DNA of 47,287 nucleotides from CAYXDR01 sp046498185 (GCA_046498185.1 JAWOBE010000236.1:1-47287); one strand, 5' to 3'. Shown: positions 7,567-17,291, counted from the first letter of the stretch. Notes: generated by a model from the letters alone, not told the origin. A program made the numbers and translations.

Positions 7567-8805
7567 TCAGGGCCGGGAAACAGTCTCCCTGACGCGCGAC
7601 ATGAGCAGCACCGCAACGATGCTCATGAATAAACAGATTACAAAGCTGTGAGTATACACGCCGGTTGTATCAGCCAGGAAACCGCCCACCCAATGCACAA
7701 CCACCGCACCGAGACCATAAAAAGGTGTCCAGGCGCCGATTACCGTGGCCATGAATTCCTTCGGGAAATAATCCCCGGCGCATATCCCGTAAAGTGGGAA
7801 AGTGGCGCCGTAAAAGGTAGCCATCACACCGATGGATAAACACAGGAGCGCCCATGAACCCGCCGCCAGAAGGATAGCAGCCAAGCTTGCGGCTATAACA
7901 CCGTTGGAAATCATGATGGTTTTCCTGCGGCCAAGCCTGTCCGATAGAGGCAGGATGGTCAATACACCGATCGCCTGGCACGCCCCGTGGACCGTCGCAA
8001 GCAGGCTCGCCCTTTCCATCGGAATTCCCAGCTGGTTCACAGCATAGTCCACCATGAAGGTTGTTATTCCGTAAAGGGCGTAGGCGATGCAGAAGTATGA
8101 CAAGCCTATCAACCAGAACCGGGCGCTCCGGAATATGGCGGGCAAGTGGTCCAACTTTGTATGTGAAGGCACGGGTGCCTTCGTTGTATCTTTATGGGCG
8201 CCGTCTCCCCAGGGTGAAAGACCCGACGTTGCCGGGTCGCTTCGAAGAAAAAAACCGTTTCCCGCCGTCATGAAAAGGGCGGCGGCGCCCAGGAAAAACC
8301 ACGCATAACGCCAGTCGAAGTGTCCAAGAATCCATGGAAAAGCGAGCCCGATGGAAGCAAAACCCAGGCCGTAGCCGGTGGAAAGTATTCCCACCGCAAG
8401 CCCCCTTCGGCGCGGCGCGAACCAACGCTGCACCACTGTAAGCACCGGTGTCCAAATGCCTGTTGCACCGAGCCCCGTAAGGCCGAAAAAAAGACAGGCC
8501 GATAAAAGGCTGTCGGCCGTGCCCATCAACCCAACACCCATTGCGAGGATAAAGATGCAAATGGTTATCACGCGCCTGGCGCCGTAGCGATCGGTAAGGT
8601 ACCCGGTAAAAGGGGTGAGAGAAATATATATCAGCAGGTAAGCGTTAAAAATGGTGCCGCCGGCCGCACGCCCGAGATTCAAGGCTTTCAGCATCTCGGG
8701 CATTATGACTCCGTAGCCCAGCCGAATGGAGTAATTAATGAAAAGGGTTACAAAACAAAGCGCGAGCACGATCCAGGCCCTGTGAAGCCGGCTGGCAGGA
8801 TTCAA
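7567..8805 (-). CDS. MFS transporter (monocarboxylate/oxalate-formate-like)
   Basis: A 412-residue protein with twelve predicted membrane helices. The loop 2-3 motif is GYLTDRYGARRV, and its duplicate between helices 8 and 9 is LSDRLGRRKTIMI, both hallmarks of the major facilitator superfamily. It resembles MCT/OFA carriers of organic anions; the substrate is unknown. The start is a TTG at 8805 with GGGGAGG very close upstream, and no better start exists before the first helix. It follows hemB by 30 bases, so it may be co-transcribed with heme genes and move a precursor or organic acid, which is inference. Confidence 0.87.
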   Translation of the reverse strand: MNPASRLHRAWIVLALCFVTLFINYSIRLGYGVIMPEMLKALNLGRAAGGTIFNAYLLIYISLTPFTGYLTDRYGARRVITICIFILAMGVGLMGTADSLLSACLFFGLTGLGATGIWTPVLTVVQRWFAPRRRGLAVGILSTGYGLGFASIGLAFPWILGHFDWRYAWFFLGAAALFMTAGNGFFLRSDPATSGLSPWGDGAHKDTTKAPVPSHTKLDHLPAIFRSARFWLIGLSYFCIAYALYGITTFMVDYAVNQLGIPMERASLLATVHGACQAIGVLTILPLSDRLGRRKTIMISNGVIAASLAAILLAAGSWALLCLSIGVMATFYGATFPLYGICAGDYFPKEFMATVIGAWTPFYGLGAVVVHWVGGFLADTTGVYTHSFVICLFMSIVAVLLMSRVRETVSRP

Positions 8806-8835
8806 TTGCCTCCCCTTTCCCCGGGTACAGGAAGT

Positions 8836-9855
8836 TTAAAGATCTCCGCCTGGCGCCCCCTTGCAATCGCTCATCCGGTCGATCAAAACCCGGGCCGCGT
8901 CCATGGCGAAGTACGTTATAATCATGTCCGCACCGGCCCGCTTGATCGATGTGAGGCTTTCCATCATCGTACTCACTTCATCGACAAGACCGACCGACGC
9001 CGCACCTTTTATCTGGGCATATTCTCCTGAAACCTGATACGCGGCAAGCGGCACCAGAAAACTGTTACGCGCCTCCCTCAAAATATCAAGATAAGGCAAC
9101 GCAGGTTTGACGATAAGGATATCGGCACCTTCCTCCAGGTCCAGAGCCATCTCCTTGATCGATTCCCGTGCGTTACCGGGGTCCATCTGGTATGATTTTC
9201 TGTCACCGAAACAGGGCGCACAATCAGCAGCTTCCCTGAACGGGCCGTAAAACGATGAAGCGAATTTTGCGGCATAGGACATTATTATGGTATTTTGAAA
9301 TCCCTCTCCGTCGAGAGCTTTCCGGATCGCCTGCACCCGCCCGTCCATCATGTCCGATGGGGCGATGATATCAGCCCCCGCCGTCGCCTGGCTGAGTGCG
9401 GTTTTGGCCAAAAGCTCGATCGTGGCGTCGTTATCCACCGAGCCGTCCTTAATGACGCCGCAGTGGCCGTGGTCGGTATACTCACACAGGCAGGTGTCAC
9501 AGATGACACAGATATCGGGACATACGCTCTTGATTTCTGCCACCGCCTGCTGCACACCGCCGTCATCGGCCCAAGCCCCTGAGCCGACTGCATCCTTTTT
9601 CGACGGAAGCCCGAAAAGGATCACGGCTTGAACCCCGAGCCGGTAAGCTTCCTGCGCAGTTTCGGCGGCAAGCGAAGGGCTCAAGTGGCAGCATTCCGGC
9701 ATGCTTTTAATCGGCTGTCTGTAAGTCTTATCAACGCCGTCGACCACAAAAAGCGGCAGGATGAAATCATGCGGCGTCAACACCGTTTCACGTACCAGCC
9801 GCCTTATCGTTGCGTTTCTTCTCAATCGCCTTGGTCTGTCAATAGGAAAAGCCAT
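8836..9855 (-). CDS. hemB: Delta-aminolevulinic acid dehydratase (porphobilinogen synthase)
   Basis: A 339-residue HemB that condenses two 5-aminolevulinates into porphobilinogen, an early step of tetrapyrrole synthesis. The zinc site CDTCLCEYTDHGHCG (three Cys) is present, so this is a zinc-type enzyme. The two Schiff-base lysines are in SYAAKFASSFYGPFR and IVKPALPYLD. Length is normal for the family. It lies 12 bases after ahbC and before an MFS gene, in an operon that ties general tetrapyrrole synthesis to the siroheme-dependent heme branch. Confidence 0.97.
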   Translation of the reverse strand: MAFPIDRPRRLRRNATIRRLVRETVLTPHDFILPLFVVDGVDKTYRQPIKSMPECCHLSPSLAAETAQEAYRLGVQAVILFGLPSKKDAVGSGAWADDGGVQQAVAEIKSVCPDICVICDTCLCEYTDHGHCGVIKDGSVDNDATIELLAKTALSQATAGADIIAPSDMMDGRVQAIRKALDGEGFQNTIIMSYAAKFASSFYGPFREAADCAPCFGDRKSYQMDPGNARESIKEMALDLEEGADILIVKPALPYLDILREARNSFLVPLAAYQVSGEYAQIKGAASVGLVDEVSTMMESLTSIKRAGADMIITYFAMDAARVLIDRMSDCKGAPGGDL

Positions 9856-9867
9856 TTCAACCCCGTT

Positions 9868-11052
9868 TCAAGCAACGCCGATTTCTTCGTCGGTCAGGTA
9901 GCAGGCCGGATCCGGAGCCCAAAGGTCGCCTGTAACCGCCTCGGCCCGGACCCTGAAATTACCGCCGCATACGTTGAGCCAACGGCAGGCGGCACACCTG
10001 CCTGTTACATACTGCCTTTTGTCCTTGAGTTTTTTCATCAGCGGGTTTGAAAGATCTGTCCATATCTCGCTGAAAGACCTATCACGCACGTTTCCAAACG
10101 CTGTGTGCCTCCAGAATTGATCGGCGTAAACGGTGCCGTCCCAGCTTACACAACCGATACCACGACCGGAATTGTTGCCTTCGTTCATTTCGAGAAGTTC
10201 CAGCACCTCCGGAGCCCTCGGGTTCCCTTCGCGCAGCATCCGGAGATAGAGATAAGGACCATCGGCGTGGTTATCCACAGTGAGGATCTCTTTGGGCATT
10301 CCCCTGTCGTGCAGATCCTTCGTTCGGTCGATTATCAGATCCACGACCCGCCGGCTTTCACTGTGACTGAGATCCTGTTCCACCAATTCCGAACCTCTTC
10401 CTGCATATACCAGGTGGTAAAAACAGGCCCGCGGAATATTATATTTTTCGAGCAGATCGAATATCGCCGGTATTTCCATGGCATTCAACCGGTTGATTGT
10501 GAATCGCAGCCCCACCTTCAGCCCGGCTTCCCGGCAGTTTTCGATGCCCTTCATGGCGGCGGCGAACGCCCCCCGCCTTCCCCTGAATTTGTCGTGGACT
10601 TCCTCCATGCCGTCCAGGCTTACACCCACGTAAGACAATCCCACATCTTTAAATTCAAATGCCTTGTCACGCGTAATCAGGGTACCGTTGGTGGATATCA
10701 CGGCCCTCATGCCACGCTTCACCGCATAGGAGGCGAGTTCCGTGATATCAGGGCGCATGAGCGGTTCTCCGCCTGAAAATAGCACGACAGGCACACCGAA
10801 ATCCGAAAGATTATCGAGCAGCCCCAACGCCTCCTGGTGGTTCAACTCCTTCTCGCCGGCCTTCTCCACCGCCCCTGCGTAGCAATGTATGCATTTGAGA
10901 TTGCATGCACGAGTAACATTCCACACCACCACCGGTTTTTTATCGATGGAAAACTGCAGCAGATGGGAAGGTAGCTCCCCTGACCTCCTCTGGTAACGGA
11001 GAGCATCGGACGGCTCCACCGTTCCGCAGTAAAGTTTTGAAATTCCGATCAT
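9868..11052 (-). CDS. ahbC: Radical SAM 12,18-didecarboxysiroheme deacetylase (AhbC)
   Basis: A 394-residue radical SAM/SPASM protein. The first [4Fe-4S] site is CNLKCIHC near residue 50, followed by the SAM-binding GGEP in VVLFSGGEPLMRPD. Several C-terminal cysteines (GCVSWDG, GRCAACRWLNVCGG and a later Cys in DPACYL) form the SPASM region. The opening MIGISKLYCGTVEPSDALRY is typical of AhbC, which removes two acetate side chains from 12,18-didecarboxysiroheme to give Fe-coproporphyrin III. AhbD is a related enzyme, but the N-terminus favours AhbC. It begins directly after the stop of the ClpX-like gene and precedes hemB, as expected in anaerobes using the alternative heme pathway. AhbA, AhbB and AhbD are not in the window. 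Confidence 0.9.
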   Translation of the reverse strand: MIGISKLYCGTVEPSDALRYQRRSGELPSHLLQFSIDKKPVVVWNVTRACNLKCIHCYAGAVEKAGEKELNHQEALGLLDNLSDFGVPVVLFSGGEPLMRPDITELASYAVKRGMRAVISTNGTLITRDKAFEFKDVGLSYVGVSLDGMEEVHDKFRGRRGAFAAAMKGIENCREAGLKVGLRFTINRLNAMEIPAIFDLLEKYNIPRACFYHLVYAGRGSELVEQDLSHSESRRVVDLIIDRTKDLHDRGMPKEILTVDNHADGPYLYLRMLREGNPRAPEVLELLEMNEGNNSGRGIGCVSWDGTVYADQFWRHTAFGNVRDRSFSEIWTDLSNPLMKKLKDKRQYVTGRCAACRWLNVCGGNFRVRAEAVTGDLWAPDPACYLTDEEIGVA

Positions 11053-12861
11053 TCAGGCCTCTTCCCCGGCTTCGTAAACCGACTGATCCTCCTGCCGGTA
11101 GTATTGTTTTATCAGTTTGTTAATGTAAAATTCCATATCTTTCACGGCTTCGTCGTTTATCACGAAATCCTGGATTCCGGCACGATCTTTTACCAGCTTC
11201 AAGCCATATTCCAAACGTTTTACCACCTGGAGGGCCAGTGCCCCAGCCTGTTCGCCGGTAACGATAGCCTGTTGGATGATCTCTTCAACCGCAGTCTCAT
11301 CGAAAGTCACCTGCAGGTCCATTTCTTTGCGCATGGCCGATTCCTGCTCTTTGACCTGTTCGTACATCGCGACGAATTCTTCGAATGCACGATTCAAATC
11401 AGAACAAATTTTCAAATAGAGTTCAGCGACCAGCTCCATTTTCCGTCTGCTCAGCGCAACGCCCGACGGATGCCTGAAGTCTTCTATCCTGGACTCCATG
11501 TAGGATATAAGGCGGTTCGTTTCATCAGCAGCCTCCGCATCAAAGCGGTGTTCGTAATCCGCCTCGTGGTCGTGCTCTATCATATCGGCCAAAAATCCTT
11601 CCGGGTCCTTTACCAATTCCGCCGTCACAAGCAGTTTCTTGAAACCGGTTGAGGGGAGCCTCTTTTCAAAGGGTATCAGCACCCTTTCTATCGCGCTTAC
11701 GATACCCCGCGCACCGGTTTTTTCAGCGGAAGCCATCTCGGCTATCATTTCAAGGGCTTCCTTTTCGAACTTGATGTCTATCCCGTATGCTCTGAAATCC
11801 AGCCGCTTACTGATGATGATCGGGTTGTTCGGGTTTGACAGTATTTCGAAAAGATCTTCCTTCGTCAACTCATCAAACACCACGACGACCGGAAGCCGAC
11901 CCACGAATTCGGTTTCAAAACCGAATTCTATAAGGTCCTGCGCTTTAACTTCCTTCAAAATTTCCCATGGAATTTCGGACGACCGCACATCGGCTTCGAA
12001 CCCGATCCCCTGTTTCTGCAGCCTGCGTCGGATTATTTCCGCCAGATCACCGAAAGCGCCGCTCATAATAAACAGTATATTTCGCGTGTTTACAACCTGC
12101 TTTTCCTTTTTCCCGGTTCTTCTGAACTGTTCGATAGCCTGAATCTGGGAAACCGGATCATGTGGAACCTTCAGATCAACATCGGTTTCCTCCATCGGTT
12201 TCAGCAACGCCCTCTGTACACCGGTCCGGGAAACGTCATGCCCTACGATATTTCTGGACGATGCGATCTTGTCTATTTCATCAATGTAAATTATCCCGTT
12301 TTCAGCGGCCGCGATATCATCTCCCGCTTCATAAACGAGGTCTCTCACCAGATCCTCGATGTCACCTCCGACATATCCTGTTTCACTGAACTTGGTGGCA
12401 TCTCCCTTAACGAACGGAACTCCCAGTTTCTGGGCGATAAGCTTCACTATATAGGTTTTTCCGACGCCGGTGGGCCCGATCATCAAAACATTGTTCTTGA
12501 TCATCCCCACGCCTGCGTTCCTATCCTTGCCGCCTACGGCGTTGAAATGAGCTATACGATTGAAATGAGTACAAACCTTAGTTGAAAGAACAGCCTTTGC
12601 ATCATACTGCTTGACCACGAAGCGTTCAAGATAGCGTTCGAGATCCTCGGGCAGCAAGTTGAAATCACCGTCGCTCTCTTCAGATTTACCCCTGTCTCCT
12701 CCAGAGGATTCAGTGCTTGGGAACACCATGGGCGAAATAATTTTCACCCTGTCCCCGTATTTTTTAGACAGGTACTCACTTAACTCTTTTTCAAGTTCCT
12801 TTTGATCGGGGACCTTTTCCGTTGAGTTTGAAGAGTCTCCCGTTAAAATTTCTTTTCTCAT
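11053..12861 (-). CDS. ClpX-like AAA+ ATPase without zinc-binding domain, with a C-terminal extension
   Basis: A 602-residue AAA+ protein. Walker A is GPTGVGKT, Walker B is IIYIDEID, and a sensor/arginine region TGARGIVSAIERVL follows. The substrate-contact loop SETGYVGGDIEDLVRDL and the stretch LQKQGIGFEADV align by eye with ClpX; the IGF tripeptide needed to dock on ClpP is present. The N-terminal C4 zinc domain of classical ClpX is absent, replaced by a charged leader, and about 170 extra helical residues follow the AAA module (from about residue 430). The start has AAAGGAG upstream. It is tightly linked to ahbC, so a protease or unfoldase role in heme-enzyme turnover is possible but inferred. 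Confidence 0.85.
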   Translation of the reverse strand: MRKEILTGDSSNSTEKVPDQKELEKELSEYLSKKYGDRVKIISPMVFPSTESSGGDRGKSEESDGDFNLLPEDLERYLERFVVKQYDAKAVLSTKVCTHFNRIAHFNAVGGKDRNAGVGMIKNNVLMIGPTGVGKTYIVKLIAQKLGVPFVKGDATKFSETGYVGGDIEDLVRDLVYEAGDDIAAAENGIIYIDEIDKIASSRNIVGHDVSRTGVQRALLKPMEETDVDLKVPHDPVSQIQAIEQFRRTGKKEKQVVNTRNILFIMSGAFGDLAEIIRRRLQKQGIGFEADVRSSEIPWEILKEVKAQDLIEFGFETEFVGRLPVVVVFDELTKEDLFEILSNPNNPIIISKRLDFRAYGIDIKFEKEALEMIAEMASAEKTGARGIVSAIERVLIPFEKRLPSTGFKKLLVTAELVKDPEGFLADMIEHDHEADYEHRFDAEAADETNRLISYMESRIEDFRHPSGVALSRRKMELVAELYLKICSDLNRAFEEFVAMYEQVKEQESAMRKEMDLQVTFDETAVEEIIQQAIVTGEQAGALALQVVKRLEYGLKLVKDRAGIQDFVINDEAVKDMEFYINKLIKQYYRQEDQSVYEAGEEA

Positions 12862-13073
12862 GATACTCCTTTCTCAGGCGTCGTCGTTTATCCTAAATAA
12901 ACGCACCGGAGATCAAAAAAACCATCCGGAGCCCAGCCTGGCAGCACCCGCCGATTATCGACCGGTGCTGTTTAAAGAATATATCCATTCACCGGCACTA
13001 TTTCAACCCGGGCTACCAGCCAGTCGAGCAAGCGACTCAATGGGCTGTGCATGAGAAAAAACATGGACCGGAC

Positions 13074-13250
13074 AAATCGCGGTTGAAAACCGCTCCCACA
13101 GTGTCCTGCCGTGGTTTTTTTATCTGTGGGAGCGATTTGTTATCGCGATGTGACTCCCATGCAGGTGCGCCGGAAATCGCGGTTGAAAACCGCTCCCACA
13201 GTGTCCTGCCGTGGTTTTTTTATCTGTGGGGGCGGATTGTATCCGCGATC
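13074..13250. repeat. Two pairs of inverted REP-like palindromes (BIME-like)
   Basis: Four units of TGTGGGAGCGGnTTnnnnCCGCGAT type lie head to head: 13074-13100 (reverse), 13125-13149 (forward), 13174-13200 (reverse) and 13225-13250 (forward). Each unit contains an internal imperfect hairpin. The block 13074-13130 is repeated exactly at 13174-13230, an offset of 100 bases. The sequence closely recalls gammaproteobacterial REP elements with TGTGGGAGCGGGC. No RAYT transposase gene is in the window. The block lies in the 549-base gap between the divergent ClpX-like and purL genes; I see no gene in the rest of that gap. Confidence 0.85.
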
Positions 13251-13410
13251 GTAAGTCGGGGTTCCAATCCCGTGACTATCCTGTGACTATCCTGTTGACT
13301 GTAGTCGGCTATTCCATTAGGCTTTGGTTCGTTAAAATAGAGCCCGGTCCCGACAAGATCCGGGTTAAACGCTTTGAGCCCATTTTCATGGTAAAAGTCC
13401 AGGAGAAAAT

Positions 13411-16404
13411 ATGACATCGAGGCTTGAGATCCGCCTCAAGAGGCACCTGGCGGACGCCGAGGGGCTTTCAATCCGGCGAAAGTCGAGGGAATATTTCGGT
13501 TTTGAAGTTGAAGACATACGGACGATTCGGGTGTTGACCATCGATATCGATCTGGCCGAAGCCGACATGGAGCGCATCCGGACGGAAATTTTCACCAACC
13601 CCGTCACCGAAGAATCTTCATTCAGCCCGATCGCATCTTCATTCAACTGGTTGATATGGGTCGGATTCCGCGCCGGAGTAAGAGATACCGCAGGCAGCAC
13701 CGCCGCAGAGGCGATCGAGGACTTGCTTGGCATCAACATAAGCCACGGCCAAACGGTTTATTGCTCCAGACTTTTTGAAATCAAGGGTAAACTCAATGCC
13801 TCCCAGGCCGAAATCATCGCGAAAGATCTTCTCGCGAACGACCTGATCCAGCAATGGAAAATTTACCGGCCGAAAGACTGGGACCAGGAAAAAGGCATCG
13901 GTTTTCCAGTCCCAAAGGTTTTTCTCAACCGCACTCCCCGGGTGCGCACAGTCCCGATCAACAGTGACGAAGAACTCAAGAAGCTTTCGGCCGAACGGAA
14001 CCTTGCACTGCATGACAGGGACATCCCCGTGATAAGGCGGTACTTTCTCCGCAACGACGTGCACGATGACAGGTTGAAGGTGGGGCTTGATCTTCCAACC
14101 GATGTGGAGCTGGAATACATTTCCCAGGCGAGAAGCGACCACTGCAATCACAATACCTTCCGGGGGCTTTTCCATTACCGTGACCTTTCAACCGGGGAAA
14201 CGAAAACGGTCGACAACCTGTTCAAAACATGCATCGAAGCACCGACGCTGGCGCTTAAGGAAAAATTCGACTGGGTTGTGTCCGTTCTCTGGGACAACGC
14301 AGGTGTCGGCCGCTTCGATGATGACAATTTTTACGTGATCACCGGGGAAACCCACAACAGCCCCTCAAACATGGAAGCCTACGGTGGAGCTATTACCGGC
14401 ATAGTAGGGATCTATCGGGACCCGCTCGGCACCGGTAAGGGCGCCAAGCTGATTATGGGGACCTATGGCTTCTGCACCGCTCCGCGGGATTACAGCGGGG
14501 ATTTGAAGCCTCATCTCCACCCCCGTCGTTTGCTCGACAGCATCATAGAAGGAGTGCGGGACGGCGGAAACAAAAGCGGTATACCCACCCCGTATGGGCA
14601 GTTGTTGTTCGATGACAGCTATCTGGGCAAATGTCTGGTGTTTGTCACAGCGCTGGGGATTATGCCGGCGAGAGTAGAGGGAACCCCCAGCCATAAAAAA
14701 ACAACCACAGCTGGTGAGCTGATCGTCATGTGCGGGGGACGGGTAGGAAAAGACGGCATCCACGGCGTCACGGCTTCTTCCGAGGTATACGGCGAACATA
14801 CGCCTGCGGGCCATGTGCAGATCGGGGACCCCTACACCCAGAAAAAAATGCATGACTTTCTGTTGGAAGCCAGGGATGAAGGCCTGATCGCCTTTATCAC
14901 CGACAACGGCGGAGGAGGGCTTTCGTCTTCAATAGGTGAATCAGCCCGTTTCAGCAACGGCGCCCGGGTCGAACTTGACAAAGTTCCACTTAAATATGAG
15001 GGCCTGGACCAATGGGAAATATGGGTGTCGGAAAGCCAGGAGCGGATGACGGTTGCAGTCAAACCCGGAAATATTGACCGCTTCATGGAGCTCAGCCGCA
15101 AGCATGCGGTCGAAAGCACCGTTATCGGCACATACACAGATAACGGCTACCTGCACCTGCTTTATAAGGGGAACACCTGCGCATATGTAAGAATGGATCT
15201 ACTGGAATCCGATTTTCCTCAATGGGAGTTTGAAGCCGAGTGGACACCACCGGCTCTTCGAGGGCTGACCGAGCCGGTGGTAACCGAGCCTTCACAACAC
15301 GGCGACCTGCTTTGCTCGATGCTTTCCCGGCCCAATATCTGTTCCCGCAACTGGATCGCCCGCCAATACGATCACGAGGTCCAGGGTGGAAGTGTTTTAA
15401 AACCCCTTGTCGGGAAATACGGCGACGTGCCGAGCGATGCTGCGCTCATGCGCCCAAGGCTTGAATCAACCCGCGGAATCGCGGTCTCCCAGGCCTTGAA
15501 CCCCGGCTACTCGCGGATAGATGCATATCATATGACAACAGCCGTGATCGACGAAGCGGTCAGAAAAGTGCTGGCGGTCGGCGGAAATCCACGTCATCTC
15601 GGAGGTGTGGACAACTTCTGCTGGCCGACCGTCGAATTCAACGCTTCAACCAACCCGGACGGAAAGTACAAAGCCGCTCAACTGGTACGAGCTAACTGGG
15701 CGCTCAGAGACTGTTGCCTGGCCTACGGGATACCGCTTCTCTCCGGCAAGGACAGCATGTATATCGACGGAAACCTCAGCGGGCCGTTCGGGGAAAGACG
15801 AAAGGTGTCCGGCCTGCCGACGCTGCTCTTCACGGTCTGCAGCGTTATCGAAGACGTGACTTTATGCCCTGGCATGGACGCGAAGGAGCCTGGAGATCTC
15901 GTCTACGTGCTCGGCAACACCCGGGATGAACTTGGTGGAGGAGAATTCTACCAGATGATGGGCCAGGTTGGGCTTAATGTCCCGGAACTGAAGCCGGAGG
16001 AAACAAAACCTTGTTACGAAGCCCTTCACAGAGCCATGGCCGAAGGGCTCACGGCCTCGTGCCACGCCGTGGGTCGAGGCGGGCTTGGGGTTCATCTGGC
16101 GCTCGTTGCGCTCGCGGGGGATCTGGGAATGGAGATATCGATTGAAAAAATTCCCGGTGCAGATCAACTTACCGCAAGCCGGGCACTTTATTCTGAATCG
16201 TGCGGCCGTTTTGTGATAACAGCCCCTGAATCGTCCGGCAGACGTCTTGAAGAAACCTTTAAAGGGCTTCCTCTGGGCATGATAGGCAAAATCAATGGAA
16301 AACGGCGTTTCGTCGTGAACGGAAGCGAAGGCGCGACACTTATCGATGAAACGCTGGAAAGACTGCGCGGGAGTTGGCTCTCGCCGTTCGGGGACCTGAT
16401 ATGA
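13411..16404 (+). CDS. purL: Phosphoribosylformylglycinamidine synthase, large synthetase subunit
   Basis: A 997-residue FGAM synthetase making formylglycinamidine ribonucleotide from FGAR with ATP and ammonia, step four of purine synthesis. The first about 170 residues form a PurS-like part. The linker/active-site region YISQARSDHCNHNTFRG and the metal/ATP loops GETHNSPSNMEAYGGAI and DNGGGGLSSSIGESARF follow; the C-terminal half repeats the ATPase fold with GLGVHLALVALAG. The DHCNH form and length match large-type PurL, yet the glutaminase half is encoded separately in the next gene. The ATG has AGGAG upstream. Confidence 0.95.
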   Translation: MTSRLEIRLKRHLADAEGLSIRRKSREYFGFEVEDIRTIRVLTIDIDLAEADMERIRTEIFTNPVTEESSFSPIASSFNWLIWVGFRAGVRDTAGSTAAEAIEDLLGINISHGQTVYCSRLFEIKGKLNASQAEIIAKDLLANDLIQQWKIYRPKDWDQEKGIGFPVPKVFLNRTPRVRTVPINSDEELKKLSAERNLALHDRDIPVIRRYFLRNDVHDDRLKVGLDLPTDVELEYISQARSDHCNHNTFRGLFHYRDLSTGETKTVDNLFKTCIEAPTLALKEKFDWVVSVLWDNAGVGRFDDDNFYVITGETHNSPSNMEAYGGAITGIVGIYRDPLGTGKGAKLIMGTYGFCTAPRDYSGDLKPHLHPRRLLDSIIEGVRDGGNKSGIPTPYGQLLFDDSYLGKCLVFVTALGIMPARVEGTPSHKKTTTAGELIVMCGGRVGKDGIHGVTASSEVYGEHTPAGHVQIGDPYTQKKMHDFLLEARDEGLIAFITDNGGGGLSSSIGESARFSNGARVELDKVPLKYEGLDQWEIWVSESQERMTVAVKPGNIDRFMELSRKHAVESTVIGTYTDNGYLHLLYKGNTCAYVRMDLLESDFPQWEFEAEWTPPALRGLTEPVVTEPSQHGDLLCSMLSRPNICSRNWIARQYDHEVQGGSVLKPLVGKYGDVPSDAALMRPRLESTRGIAVSQALNPGYSRIDAYHMTTAVIDEAVRKVLAVGGNPRHLGGVDNFCWPTVEFNASTNPDGKYKAAQLVRANWALRDCCLAYGIPLLSGKDSMYIDGNLSGPFGERRKVSGLPTLLFTVCSVIEDVTLCPGMDAKEPGDLVYVLGNTRDELGGGEFYQMMGQVGLNVPELKPEETKPCYEALHRAMAEGLTASCHAVGRGGLGVHLALVALAGDLGMEISIEKIPGADQLTASRALYSESCGRFVITAPESSGRRLEETFKGLPLGMIGKINGKRRFVVNGSEGATLIDETLERLRGSWLSPFGDLI

Positions 16405-17237
16405 ACCAAGTCAAGGCGCTGGTGCCGACAGGCTATGGACTCAATTGCGACTATGAAACCCTTTTCTGCCTTCGCCGCGCGGGAGCCGAGGCGGATCCCG
16501 CCCATATCAACGATATAATAGCCGCGGCCGGGACCGGTAAAGGCCAAACCCTTGAACAATATGACATCCTCGTGCTGGGAGGCGGCTTCAGCTGGGCGGA
16601 CGATCATGGCGCCGGTGTACTCATGGCATCCAAGCTTAAAAACCACCTTGGTAACGACATCAACCGGTTTATCGAGGACGGAAAACTTATCATGGGTATC
16701 TGCAACGGGTTCCAGGTTCTCGTCAACCTGGGACTTCTCCCGGGATTCAACGGAAATTACACTTCAAGGCAGGTGGCCCTCATCGGCAACGACAGTGGAA
16801 ATTTCATAGACACCTGGGTGCGGCTTAAGGTGGAGCAGGAATCGCCATGTGTTTACACGACCGGCATTTCAGAAATTGAACTGCCCGTGCGGCACGGCGA
16901 AGGAAAGTTTTATGCGTCAAATGAAATTGTGGATCGCCTGGAGGCGAATAAGCAGGTGGTGCTGAGGTACGCGGAACAAGGGGGAGAGCCTGCTGCCGGC
17001 CGGCGACCTGCAAACCCTAACGGTTCGATCCACGACATCGCAGGCATATGCGACCCTACCGGGCGAATTTTCGGATTGATGCCCCACCCTGAGGCCTTCA
17101 ACCATTTCACGAATCACCCACGCTGGACCAGTATAAAAGAATTCGATAAACGCCGCGGGATAACAGACAGGCCTGAAGAAGGCGACGGCGTCGCCATATT
17201 CAGGAATGCAGTCCGCTACGTTATGAAGATAAAATGA
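16401..17237 (+). CDS. purQ: Phosphoribosylformylglycinamidine synthase, glutaminase subunit
   Basis: A 278-residue class I glutamine amidotransferase that feeds ammonia to PurL. The nucleophile is the Cys of MGICNGFQVLVNLG, and the His-Glu pair is in LMPHPEAFNHF. Its ATG overlaps the purL stop as ATGA, showing translational coupling. It is longer than small-type PurQ (about 220-230 residues) and resembles the C-terminal domain of fused PurL enzymes, so the pair looks like a large-type enzyme split in two. A possible TTG start at 16374 is ignored because the ATGA overlap is typical. Confidence 0.94.
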   Translation: MNQVKALVPTGYGLNCDYETLFCLRRAGAEADPAHINDIIAAAGTGKGQTLEQYDILVLGGGFSWADDHGAGVLMASKLKNHLGNDINRFIEDGKLIMGICNGFQVLVNLGLLPGFNGNYTSRQVALIGNDSGNFIDTWVRLKVEQESPCVYTTGISEIELPVRHGEGKFYASNEIVDRLEANKQVVLRYAEQGGEPAAGRRPANPNGSIHDIAGICDPTGRIFGLMPHPEAFNHFTNHPRWTSIKEFDKRRGITDRPEEGDGVAIFRNAVRYVMKIK

Positions 17238-17262
17238 CTTCCGAAACTCTTTTAGATTTTCA

Positions 17263-17291
17263 TTGACAGATGGGCTGGTGAAAACTAATTA
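17263..17291 (+). promoter_or_regulatory. Probable promoter of the 44-residue protein gene
   Basis: A perfect TTGACA (17263-17268) is followed after 17 bases by TAATTA (17286-17291), 34 bases upstream of the small gene. It suggests that this gene is also transcribed independently of purLQ. Confidence 0.5.
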
